Positions 1 through 7,538 of a DNA stretch of 64,000 nucleotides are shown here, piece by piece; the stretch's first letter is position 1, and each line of letters begins with the position of its first letter. The notes beneath the pieces were generated by a model. That model was not told where the DNA came from, made no database searches, and saw only the letters and a program-made list of their open reading frames with translations. The position numbers were made by a program, and so were the translations under genes. Source of the stretch: Acidobacteriota bacterium (GTDB lineage: Bacteria > Acidobacteriota > Vicinamibacteria > Vicinamibacterales > JAFNAJ01); NCBI GenBank assembly GCA_023384575.1, contig JAHDVP010000002.1, positions 234,693-298,692 on the forward strand, written 5' to 3'.

Positions 1-618
1 GTGCTCGAGACGTGCCCGCTCCGTCCACAGGAACAGTTCGAGCTTGCTGGCAGGCAGGTCGATGTCGAACTTCATCCAGTCGCGCCCGGTCGACGCCGTC
101 GAGTTCGATCCACCTGCCGACTGCACCGCCCAGTCGTACCAGGTCGGATCCGACAGCGCGTCCTGCTCGGCGACAGCCGCCTCGAGCGCGCGCTGCAGCT
201 CCGCGAGCCGTGGCGTGTCGCACTCGCGCTCGACCTCCGCGAACACCTCGCGCTGGCGGAAGCAGTCGCGGTGGCGGTTCTTCTCGTCCGTGATGTCGCG
301 CTCGAGCCGCTCGATCCGCTCGGCGATGGCCCGTTCCTTCTCCCAGTCGCTGGTCCCGGCGACGTCGCTGCCCTTGAACAGGAAGTGCTCGAGCATGTGC
401 GTGAGACCGGCCGTCCCGGGCCGCTCGGCGGCGATATCGACGCGGTAGAACATCCGGGCGCCGATGCGCCCGGCAGACGGGCGCTCCCAGACGATCACGG
501 TCACGCCGTTGTCGAGGACCTTCCGCTGCGCTTCGACCCGAAGCGTCTGCGCTTCGACGACGTCAGCCGCCAGTGCGACCAGCCCGGCCACCAAGACGAC
601 TCGAACGAACGCCTGCAT
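1..618 (-). CDS. M16 family zinc peptidase, N-terminal part (cut by window edge)
   Basis: The gene reads leftwards from an ATG at 618 preceded by a good ribosome site (GAGGAGGG) and runs off base 1, so about 206 residues are visible. Residues 1-24 look like a signal peptide (hydrophobic VVLVAGLVALAADVV ending near VEAQ), so the enzyme is probably periplasmic. LDNGVTV at 36-42 and HMLEH at 74-78 are the start of an M16 (inverted HxxEH) catalytic domain; the zinc ligands would be His74 and His78 and the base Glu77. Residues after about 95 are rich in Glu, Arg and Gln and look like a coiled-coil insertion before the rest of the domain. M16 peptidases degrade small unfolded peptides. The more distal Glu zinc ligand is outside the window, so activity cannot be judged. 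Confidence 0.85.
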   Translation of the reverse strand, partial: MQAFVRVVLVAGLVALAADVVEAQTLRVEAQRKVLDNGVTVIVWERPSAGRIGARMFYRVDIAAERPGTAGLTHMLEHFLFKGSDVAGTSDWEKERAIAERIERLERDITDEKNRHRDCFRQREVFAEVERECDTPRLAELQRALEAAVAEQDALSDPTWYDWAVQSAGGSNSTASTGRDWMKFDIDLPASKLELFLWTERARLEH

Positions 619-705
619 CACACCCTCCTCGACACCGCTCCGTCGACGTGCCGGGCGACTCCGCCTCGTGCGAGGCCGACGTCTCGCGCGGTGTCCCAGG
701 GCACC

Positions 706-1665
706 CTATCGGCCCGCCCGAAGCCTCGTCAACAGTTTCCGGAAATCGGCCGGTACGGGGGCCTCGAAGCGGAGCGGCCGTCCATCGACCGGGTGCTCGA
801 GGCCCAGGCGCCAGGCGTGCAGCGCCTGCCGGCCGAACGCCGGCGTGGCAGCGGCCTCCCCCTCATCGATGTACGAGCGCTCGCCGACGAGCGGGTGTCC
901 GTGATGCCAGGCTTGTGCGCGGATCTGGTGTTGCTTGCCCGTCTCGAGCCGCACCTCGACGAGCGATGCCCCTTCGAACACCTCAGCGATCCGATAGTGG
1001 CAGATCGCCTCGACGGCACCGCGCGTGCGGACCGTCGCCGCTCGCTGGCGCAGCACGCGGTCGTCCCATTTCAGCCAGTCGCGCCAGATGCCGACCGCCG
1101 GGGCCGGATGGCCGCGCACCACGGCCAGATAGGTCCGTTCCGCGCGCCGGTCGAGGAACTGGGCTTTCAGGGCGCTCTGCGCCTCCGGCGTTCGGGCGAA
1201 CACCACCAGGCCCGACGTGTCGCGATCGATGCGGTGCACGACGGCGGGCCGCCGCCGCCCGTGCGATCGCCAGTGCTCCGCCACCCGATCGGCCACCGAT
1301 TCGGCTTCGGGGTCGGCCGGCAGCGGGACCGTCAGCAGGCCGGCGGGCTTGTCGACGACGATCAGGTGCCCGTCCTCGAACACGACGGCCAGGGCGCCGA
1401 ATCGCCGGGCAGGTCGACGCGACGCGCTGCCCGGGCGATCGGCCCACCATTCGACCTGCTCGCCGCCCGCGAGACGCCGGCCGGCATCGGCCAGTGTGAG
1501 CTCGATTCCTTCCAGGAACACGCGTCCCCGCGCCAGCGCGTCAGCCGCCCGGGCCCGCGACCCGAGGCGAGTCGCATCGGCGAGCCAGCGGTCGAGGCGC
1601 GCGCCGGCGGCAGCCGCTTCGACGATCCACGACGGCCGGTTCGGACGCGTCGAGGTGGTCGTCAT
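706..1665 (-). CDS. RluA-family 23S rRNA/tRNA pseudouridine synthase
   Basis: A 319-residue protein that isomerises specific uridines in rRNA or tRNA to pseudouridine. An S4-like RNA-binding region (about 20-75) is followed by the catalytic domain, with DKPAGLLTVP at 105-114 and the RluA motif HRIDRDTSG at 144-152; Asp147 is the predicted catalytic Asp. LETGKQHQIRAQ nearer the C-terminus is the usual KTGRTHQIR-like motif. The start ATG overlaps the TGA of the upstream dehydrogenase by the ATGA at 1662-1665, so translation is probably coupled and the three genes PPK2, SDR and this one form one unit. The exact target uridine (RluA, RluC or RluD type) cannot be told from the sequence. Confidence 0.88.
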   Translation of the reverse strand: MTTTSTRPNRPSWIVEAAAAGARLDRWLADATRLGSRARAADALARGRVFLEGIELTLADAGRRLAGGEQVEWWADRPGSASRRPARRFGALAVVFEDGHLIVVDKPAGLLTVPLPADPEAESVADRVAEHWRSHGRRRPAVVHRIDRDTSGLVVFARTPEAQSALKAQFLDRRAERTYLAVVRGHPAPAVGIWRDWLKWDDRVLRQRAATVRTRGAVEAICHYRIAEVFEGASLVEVRLETGKQHQIRAQAWHHGHPLVGERSYIDEGEAAATPAFGRQALHAWRLGLEHPVDGRPLRFEAPVPADFRKLLTRLRAGR

Positions 1666-2498
1666 CGGCGACTGACGGCCGCCCGCCCGACGACCCGTCG
1701 CAGGACCGACAGCGTCACGCCGTCGGGAACGAGCCACGCCGCGGCCCTGAGCGTCCGGTTCACCCAGCCATTGACGTAGATCACCCGCCCGGCCATGGCC
1801 GCGTCGAGGCCCGATCGCGCGACGGTACGGGCATCGGCCCAGAACGGGCGCGGCAGCCGGCCGAGCGCCCGATGAGAGCCGGCGAGGTCGTGGAACTCGC
1901 TGCGCGTGAACCCGGGACAGACCGCCGTCACGTACACCCCGTGCTGGCGGACCTCGGTCGCCAGCGACTGCGAGAACCGCACGATGAACGCCTTCGACGC
2001 ACCGTACAGCGTCGACCCCGGCAGGCCCGGCGTCAGGCCCATGAGCGACGACACGTTGACGATCCGGCCGTACCCGCGGTCGATCATGCCGGGCAGGCAT
2101 CGATGCGTCATGTCGCAGACCGCGACGAGCAGCACCTGGAGCAGATCGCGCTGCCGCTCCCACGGAATGCGCCGGTAGGTGCCGCCGAGGGCGTACCCGG
2201 CGTTGTTGACGAGGACGTCGACGACCCGGCCGGCGCCGGCAATCCGCTCGACGATCTCCGCCGGGGCACGAGGGTCCGCGAGGTCGGCCGGGATGACCAG
2301 GGTCTGGACACCGTGGACCTCGCCGAGCGTCGCCGCGAGAGCCGAGAGACGGTCGCCACGCCGGGCCGTGAGCGCGACGTCGAAGCCGCGCTCGGCGAGC
2401 AGGGCCGCGAACGCCTCGCCGATGCCGGACGAGGCGCCGGTGACGAGCGCGAGGCGGCGCCCGCCTTCTGCTGGCGTGGCGTCCGGAGGCACGCTCAC
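1662..2498 (-). CDS. Short-chain dehydrogenase/reductase (SDR)
   Basis: A 278-residue classical SDR, NAD(P)-dependent and cytoplasmic. The cofactor glycine motif TGASSGIG lies at 20-27, NNAG at 98-101, and the catalytic Ser150/151 with YGASK (Tyr165, Lys169) is intact. The Arg-Arg pair after the second beta strand (TARRGDR) favours NADPH. I chose the GTG at 2498 because it overlaps the TGA of the PPK2 gene (GTGA, 2495-2498) and gives a normal N-terminus. The C-terminal part after residue 225 resembles the lipid-directed SDRs often annotated as DltE/YqjQ-like, but the substrate is unknown. It sits between a polyphosphate kinase and an RNA-modifying enzyme, which does not suggest a pathway. Confidence 0.87.
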   Translation of the reverse strand: MSVPPDATPAEGGRRLALVTGASSGIGEAFAALLAERGFDVALTARRGDRLSALAATLGEVHGVQTLVIPADLADPRAPAEIVERIAGAGRVVDVLVNNAGYALGGTYRRIPWERQRDLLQVLLVAVCDMTHRCLPGMIDRGYGRIVNVSSLMGLTPGLPGSTLYGASKAFIVRFSQSLATEVRQHGVYVTAVCPGFTRSEFHDLAGSHRALGRLPRPFWADARTVARSGLDAAMAGRVIYVNGWVNRTLRAAAWLVPDGVTLSVLRRVVGRAAVSRR

Positions 2499-4021
2499 GC
2501 GTCGACCTTGGCCATCGCCTGTTCGAGGCGCGCGCACGCCGTCTCGATGACCTTGATCCGCGCAAACCACTTGTCGTTCGCCTCGACGAGCGTCCAGGGC
2601 GCGACGAGGGTACTCGTGCGTTCGACCATGTCGCTGACCGCCACCTCGTAGTCCGCCCAGTGCCGGCGGTTGCGCCAGTCCTCCGGCGTCAGCTTCCACT
2701 GCTTCCACGGCGACCGTTTGCGCTCGCGAAAGCGCCGGAGTTGCTCGTCCGAGGTGACGTGCAGCCAGTACTTGACGAGCACGGTGTCGTTCTCGACCAG
2801 TTCCTCCTCGAACTGGTTGATCTCGGCGTAGGCGCGTCGCCACTCGTGCTCTTGCGCGAACCCCTCCACGCGCTCCACGAGCACGCGGCCGTACCAGCTG
2901 CGGTCGAACATCGTCACGCGCCCCCGCCGGCTGAGGTGACGCCAGAAGCGCCAGAGATAGTGGTGCGCGCGCTCCTCGTCCGTGGGGGCCGCAATCGAGA
3001 TCACCTGATACGTGCGGGCATCGAGCGCGGCGGCCACCCGCCTGATCGCGCCGCCCTTCCCGGCCGCATCCCACCCCTCGAACACCATCACCATCGAGAT
3101 GCCCCGTTCGGCGGCGCGCCGCTGGAGCAGGTTCAGGTGTCCCTGCGCCTCCTCCAGACGGCGGCCGACCTTCTTCGGCGGGAGCTTCTGCGTCATGTCG
3201 AGCTTCGACAGAATCGACGCCGGACCGGAGACCTTCACACGATGCCCCGGGGCGCCGACGGCAGCCGTGCTGACGGCCACGCCGCGCGGCCTCCGTTCCG
3301 GTGGAGCCGCCCGCTGACCGAGGTGTCCCTCGATGGCCCCGAGCAGCGCCGTCCCCACCGTCAAGCTGCGATACCTGAGGTCGCGGCCCTCGACGATGGT
3401 CCAGGGTGCGTACGCACGGCTGGTGATCCTGATGGCCTCTTCGGCGGCCTCGATGAAGCGATCGTACCGTTTCCAGTTCGCCCACTCGCGACGCGTCACC
3501 CGCCACCGTGTGAGGGGGTTCTCTTCGAGCGTCGTCAGGCGGCGTCGCTGGTGCTTCTTGTCGAGATGCATCCAGAACTTGAGGATGAGGGCCCCGTCGT
3601 CGGCCAGCATCCGCTCGAACCGGCGGATCCGGTTGAGACGCGCCTGGAAGGCCGCCGCGCCAATGCGTCGATAGACGCGACTGAGGACGGGCGTGGAGTA
3701 CCAGCTGCTCTGGAACAGCCCGAGGCGGCCTCGCGCCGGAAGCGCGCGCCAGTAGCGCCAGAACTCCGGGCGCTCGCTCTCCTCGTCGGAGGGCGGTCCG
3801 AACGCCCGCGTCACGATCCACCGCGGGTCCATCCACTCGTTGAGCAGGTTGACGGTCTCGCCCTTGCCCGCGCCGTCGACGCCGGCGAAGACGACGATGA
3901 CGGGAAAGCTCGCGTCGAACAGCCGCCGCTGCACGTCGAGCAGGGCCGCGCGCAGCACGGGCACCTGCGCGCGGTACTCGTCCTTCGAGATGGTGCGTCC
4001 CAGTTCGGCCGTCTCGAACAC
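2495..4021 (-). CDS. Two-domain polyphosphate kinase 2 (polyphosphate:AMP phosphotransferase type)
   Basis: A 508-residue protein with two tandem PPK2 domains, each a P-loop kinase fold. The first has Walker A GVDGAGKGE at 47-55 and the second GWDAAGKGG at 316-324. Each is followed by lid and FW/SWY motifs such as FQSSWYST (103-110) and FDRSWYGRV. The tandem arrangement and length match class II PPK2 enzymes, which phosphorylate AMP to ADP with polyphosphate; single-domain class I enzymes act on ADP or GDP. The start codon is GTG at 4021 with GGAGG eight bases upstream. It is the first gene of a coupled minus-strand unit with an SDR and RluA. In this family usually only the C-terminal domain is active, but both P-loops look intact here. 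Confidence 0.92.
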   Translation of the reverse strand: MFETAELGRTISKDEYRAQVPVLRAALLDVQRRLFDASFPVIVVFAGVDGAGKGETVNLLNEWMDPRWIVTRAFGPPSDEESERPEFWRYWRALPARGRLGLFQSSWYSTPVLSRVYRRIGAAAFQARLNRIRRFERMLADDGALILKFWMHLDKKHQRRRLTTLEENPLTRWRVTRREWANWKRYDRFIEAAEEAIRITSRAYAPWTIVEGRDLRYRSLTVGTALLGAIEGHLGQRAAPPERRPRGVAVSTAAVGAPGHRVKVSGPASILSKLDMTQKLPPKKVGRRLEEAQGHLNLLQRRAAERGISMVMVFEGWDAAGKGGAIRRVAAALDARTYQVISIAAPTDEERAHHYLWRFWRHLSRRGRVTMFDRSWYGRVLVERVEGFAQEHEWRRAYAEINQFEEELVENDTVLVKYWLHVTSDEQLRRFRERKRSPWKQWKLTPEDWRNRRHWADYEVAVSDMVERTSTLVAPWTLVEANDKWFARIKVIETACARLEQAMAKVDA

Positions 4022-4111
4022 GTCTCGTGCCTCCGGTGCGGGCCTCGCAGGTCCGCGAAGGTCGGGGCGATTATAGCGTCCAACCCACCGGCTGCACCCG
4101 CCGCACGGCTC

Positions 4112-4618
4112 TCAGAACGTGTACCCGACGCCGAACTTGAACCCCGGACTGTCGATGGCGCCGACCTTGACCTCGAAGAAGACCCCCTCGCGGCTCGCCA
4201 GGCCGACCAGGAAGTTCAAACCGCCCCGGACCTCCGTGTCGTCGCGGCCGCGCGGAGCCCGCCCCTGATCGTAGCTGTAGATGTTCATCGCCGGCCCTCC
4301 TCCCAGGTACGCGCTCCACGGGCTGCGGGGAAGGGGGAAGCGCCAGGCGAACTCGATGTTCGCGGCGACGAGCGTGCGGTCGTTGCCCACACCCACTTCC
4401 AGGTTCGGCTGGAATCGCAACTGGTCGACGAGCGGCGCGCTCCAGTAGTGCCCGCCCAAGTAGAACTGCGACGGGTCGGCGCTGACGCCGGCGCGAAGGC
4501 CGGGCCCCTGCTGCGCCGCCGCAGGAACGGCCACGAGGACCAGGGTCAAGGCGAGGCCGGCCAACACGCCGGGTCGCGCGATCGGGGGCAAGGCCGGGCG
4601 GACGTGAGGTAGTCTCAT
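4112..4618 (-). CDS. Small outer-membrane beta-barrel-like protein
   Basis: A 168-residue exported protein of unknown function. The ATG at 4618 has AGGAG upstream. Residues 1-35 form a signal peptide (Arg-rich start, then GVLAGLALTLVLVAVPAAAQQ with a likely cut after AAA). The rest alternates polar and hydrophobic residues and ends in FKFGVGYTF, a terminal aromatic strand typical of proteins inserted by the BAM machinery. The last half has GLNFLVGLASREGVFFEVKVG, again strand-like. The family resembles small 8-stranded barrels of the OmpW/outer-membrane-beta-barrel group. It is divergent from the glycosyltransferase at 4782, with 163 bp between them. Confidence 0.7.
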   Translation of the reverse strand: MRLPHVRPALPPIARPGVLAGLALTLVLVAVPAAAQQGPGLRAGVSADPSQFYLGGHYWSAPLVDQLRFQPNLEVGVGNDRTLVAANIEFAWRFPLPRSPWSAYLGGGPAMNIYSYDQGRAPRGRDDTEVRGGLNFLVGLASREGVFFEVKVGAIDSPGFKFGVGYTF

Positions 4619-4781
4619 GGCGTGATCTCCTATCGAAAGCCGCAGGGGCGGTCCCGAGCTCTGTGGATCGCAGGGCAAAGATGGTGCCGGGCAGCCGGCG
4701 GCACCTCGGCCGGAGAACACGGACGATCGAGCCGGATCGCGTGTCGGCAGAAGGAACACGCCGGGTAGAAATGCCACGGCG

Positions 4782-5792
4782 ATGACCAGCGCGCCCCGGG
4801 TCTCGGTGCTGCTCCCCGCGTTCAACGCCGCGGCGACGCTCGGCGCCTGTCTCCGCAGTCTGACCCGCCAGCGCGAGACCCGTTGGGAATGCGTGCTCGT
4901 CGACGACGGGTCGACCGACGCGACGCCACACATCGTGGCCGCCGCCGCGGCGGCCGATGCGCGCGTGCAGGTCGTCAGGCGGCCCCATCGGGGGCTCGTG
5001 GCCGCCCTCTCCGCGGGACTCCCCCTCTGCCGCGCGCCATACGTGGCACGCATGGATGCAGACGACATCATGCACCGCGATCGTCTGGGCGCGCAGGTCG
5101 AACTGCTCGATCGTCACCCGCACCTTGCCGCCGTCGGCTGCCACGTCCGACTGTGGCCGCGGACCGGCCTCACCGACGGACGGCGCGCGTACGAACGCTG
5201 GCTGCTCTCGATCCGCGATGCCGGCGCCGTGCGCGCCGAGGCGTTCGTCGAGTGCCCGGTCGCGCACCCCACGCTGCTGGTGCGCCGCGACGTGCTCCGC
5301 CTGTTCGGCTACCGGGACGCCGGCTGGCCCGAGGACTACGATCTCGTCTTGCGACTTCTCGCGGCCGGGCACGAGATCGGGATGGTGCCGCGCCGGCTCG
5401 TCTCATGGCGCGACCACCCCGGACGCCTCTCGCGCCTCGATTCGACCTACTCGCTCGACCGGTTCACCGCCTGCAAGGCCGAGTTCCTCGCGATGGGCTT
5501 CCTCCAGGGCCACGCGCGGTACGTGCTCTGGGGCTACGGGAGCACGGGGAAGGCCCTGGCGAGGGCCCTCGCGGAACACGGCAAGCAGCCGTCGGCCATC
5601 GTCGACGTGCACCCGAGGCGCATGGGCCAGCGCATTGGCGGGGTGCCGGTCGTACCGCCCGACGCGCTCGCCGGCCTGCGCCCCCCGCGCCTCGTGGTGT
5701 CGGTGGCGGGTCCGGGCCCTCGCGCCCTGATTCGCGACGCGCTGGCGACCATGGGGTTCGTCGAGTTGCGCGACTTCGTGTGCGCGGCGTGA
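4782..5792 (+). CDS. Family 2 glycosyltransferase with C-terminal Rossmann-like domain
   Basis: A 336-residue protein. Residues 5-215 form a GT-A fold GT2 domain: DDG at 41-43 binds the nucleotide sugar, DAD at 92-94 is the DxD metal motif, and ED at 184-185 in WPEDYDLVLRL is the likely catalytic base. No transmembrane segment is evident, so it should act in the cytoplasm on a lipid- or protein-linked acceptor. From about 247 a second domain begins with VLWGYGSTGKALARAL, a GxGxxG dinucleotide-binding-like loop, followed by a second strand (AIVDVHP), similar to the N-terminal domain of PglD-type sugar acyltransferases. No other polysaccharide genes are near. A possible -10 box (TAGAAA) lies ten bases before the ATG. 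Confidence 0.85.
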   Translation: MTSAPRVSVLLPAFNAAATLGACLRSLTRQRETRWECVLVDDGSTDATPHIVAAAAAADARVQVVRRPHRGLVAALSAGLPLCRAPYVARMDADDIMHRDRLGAQVELLDRHPHLAAVGCHVRLWPRTGLTDGRRAYERWLLSIRDAGAVRAEAFVECPVAHPTLLVRRDVLRLFGYRDAGWPEDYDLVLRLLAAGHEIGMVPRRLVSWRDHPGRLSRLDSTYSLDRFTACKAEFLAMGFLQGHARYVLWGYGSTGKALARALAEHGKQPSAIVDVHPRRMGQRIGGVPVVPPDALAGLRPPRLVVSVAGPGPRALIRDALATMGFVELRDFVCAA

Positions 5793-6049
5793 GCGCGTGC
5801 GCCCGTTCCGGCCCGCCGCGCGGGACCCCGATTCCCGTTCGTCGCCCCGCGGCATCGCACCGAGCCGCGTGCCCAACCCCACGGCCACAACCCGTCCAGC
5901 GTGTAAGAAGGACACGACACTTGTTGTCACCTCGGCCGGTACCGGGGGACCGAGGCCGCAGACGAGCCAGTTTTTCGGGCACTTGGCGCCATCTTGACCC
6001 GTCGATGCGCTGGCGCGGGACTTGCTCCGGCTGTGCCCAGGAGGATCGC

Positions 6050-7441
6050 ATGGGTCGTTCATCTCTGGTCGCCCTGGTCGTGCTCGCGCTCGGGAGTGTG
6101 GCCTGCAGTGGGTCCGGGTCGAGCCCGTCAGCGGTACTGCCCACGTCGCCTTCCGCCGTCACCCCGCCGGTCTTGGGTCCCGCGAGCAGCGGAGCCACGG
6201 TCACGGGATCGGTCGCCCTTCCGTCCGGCAGTCGAACGGCCAGCGGCGCCTCGACCTCGGCGACGGGGATGTCGGTGGGCGTCGTCGGCACCACGCTCTC
6301 TTCGCGGGTCGACGAGCGCGGCGAGTTCTCCCTCGCGGGCGTGCCGGCCGGCGACCAGCGGCTTCACTTCAGTGGAAACGGCAACGACGCCACGACCGCC
6401 CTCAACGGTGTCCGCGCGGGTGAGGCCATCCGCATCCAGGTCGTCGTGACCGGGACGACGGCCGTGATCGAGGCCGACTCACGCCAGCCCGGGACGCAGG
6501 TGGAGATCGAGGGGCTCGTCGAGTCGCTGCCGCCCACGGCCGCGGCGGGCACGCTCGTCGTGGCCGGGCGGACGATTCGGGTCGACGCGTCGACGACGAT
6601 TCGCGAGGGCGCGACGGCACGAACGTTCGACGACCTGCGCGTGGGCTACCGCGTGCACGTCCGGGCGCGATCGGTCGAGGGCGCGCTCCTGGCCGAGTCG
6701 ATCGTCATCCAGAACACGAGGACCGACGCGCCGGTGAACTTGAACGGCGTGATCAGCGACCTCTCGGGCGCGGCGTCGGCGTTCCGCTTCGTCGTCAACG
6801 GCCGCGAGGTACGGGGCGACGCGGCGACGCAGCTGACCGGCAACACGACGAGGACGGTCGACTTCGGCAACCTCGAGAACGGCCTGCGGGTCGAGGTGAA
6901 GGGCGTCCAGCGCGACGGCTACGTCTACGCGGAGCGCATCCACGTCACGTTCGAGGCCACCGCACCCGCGCCGACACCCGATCCGGATCAGCAGGACTCG
7001 GCTTCGATTCACGGGACGCTGACGTCGATCTCCGGGTCGGCACCAAACCTCGTGCTCGTCGTCGGCGGCACGACGGTGCGCACGAGCGGGGCGACGGAGG
7101 TGCGGCGCCGCGGAGACGTGCAGCCGCTGTCGGCGCTGGCGCTCGGCCAGTCGCTCCACGTCGTCGGGACGCGTCGAAGCGACACGTCGCTCGACGCACG
7201 GATGATCCGCATCGAGGAGGACGCCGTCGGCGGCGCCTTCGAGATCGCGGGACCGGCCGGCGGCGTGAAGGGGACCTGTCCCTCGCTCTCGTTCGTGGTC
7301 ATGGGCTACGAGATCGCGACCAACGGCGCGACGACGTTCGTCGGCGGCACGTGCAGTTCGCTGCGGAGCGGCCACGGTGTGCACGTGAAGGGCACGCGCC
7401 GCGCCGACGGCAGCGTGCTCGCGACGGAAGTCAAGCGCTGA
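6050..7441 (+). CDS. DUF5666-repeat lipoprotein
   Basis: A 463-residue exported protein. The ATG at 6050 follows a strong AGGAGG. The first 20 residues (VALVVLALGSVACSG) form a lipoprotein signal with Cys at 19-20 as the lipidated residue. After a Ser/Pro/Thr linker and a carboxypeptidase-like segment (about 45-125) come four repeats of roughly 80 residues (about 135-225, 225-310, 315-390, 395-463). Each has the DUF5666 pattern of a valine-rich strand, a V-x-G-T or V-x-A-x-T turn, and a GxxVxVxG/GxxVHVxGTRR strand pair. DUF5666 domains are small beta barrels of unknown function, common in environmental lipoproteins. It appears to be a single gene, followed by the palindrome in front of the acylase. 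Confidence 0.82.
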   Translation: MGRSSLVALVVLALGSVACSGSGSSPSAVLPTSPSAVTPPVLGPASSGATVTGSVALPSGSRTASGASTSATGMSVGVVGTTLSSRVDERGEFSLAGVPAGDQRLHFSGNGNDATTALNGVRAGEAIRIQVVVTGTTAVIEADSRQPGTQVEIEGLVESLPPTAAAGTLVVAGRTIRVDASTTIREGATARTFDDLRVGYRVHVRARSVEGALLAESIVIQNTRTDAPVNLNGVISDLSGAASAFRFVVNGREVRGDAATQLTGNTTRTVDFGNLENGLRVEVKGVQRDGYVYAERIHVTFEATAPAPTPDPDQQDSASIHGTLTSISGSAPNLVLVVGGTTVRTSGATEVRRRGDVQPLSALALGQSLHVVGTRRSDTSLDARMIRIEEDAVGGAFEIAGPAGGVKGTCPSLSFVVMGYEIATNGATTFVGGTCSSLRSGHGVHVKGTRRADGSVLATEVKR

Positions 7442-7506
7442 CGTCCGTCCGGCTGGCGGGTGCTGGCTGCAAGGCTCGCGCGTCCGCCGTCCGATCACCG
7501 GCCGCA

Positions 7507-7538
7507 CATGACGGCATCACCGGTATGATGCCGTCATG
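7507..7538. promoter_or_regulatory. Perfect 13-bp inverted repeat covering the start codon of the S45 acylase
   Basis: CATGACGGCATCA (7507-7519) is repeated in inverse as TGATGCCGTCATG (7526-7538) with a 6-base spacer CCGGTA. The right arm contains the TATGAT -10-like box (7524-7529, overlapping the spacer) and ends with the ATG start codon of the acylase. As DNA it could be a repressor operator; as RNA it would hide the start codon if transcription began upstream. There is no T-run, so it is not an ordinary terminator of the DUF5666 gene. Confidence 0.6.
7524..7529 (+). promoter_or_regulatory. -10-like box TATGAT six bases before the acylase start
   Basis: TATGAT differs from the sigma-70 consensus TATAAT at one base and ends six bases before the ATG at 7536, so the transcript would start on or next to the start codon. 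No convincing -35 element is present 17 bp upstream. Confidence 0.4.

Noticed and set aside
1..1779. A 592-residue open frame on the plus strand
   Set aside because: Opposite to the M16 and RluA genes, whose motifs (HxxEH, HRID) are intact on the minus strand.
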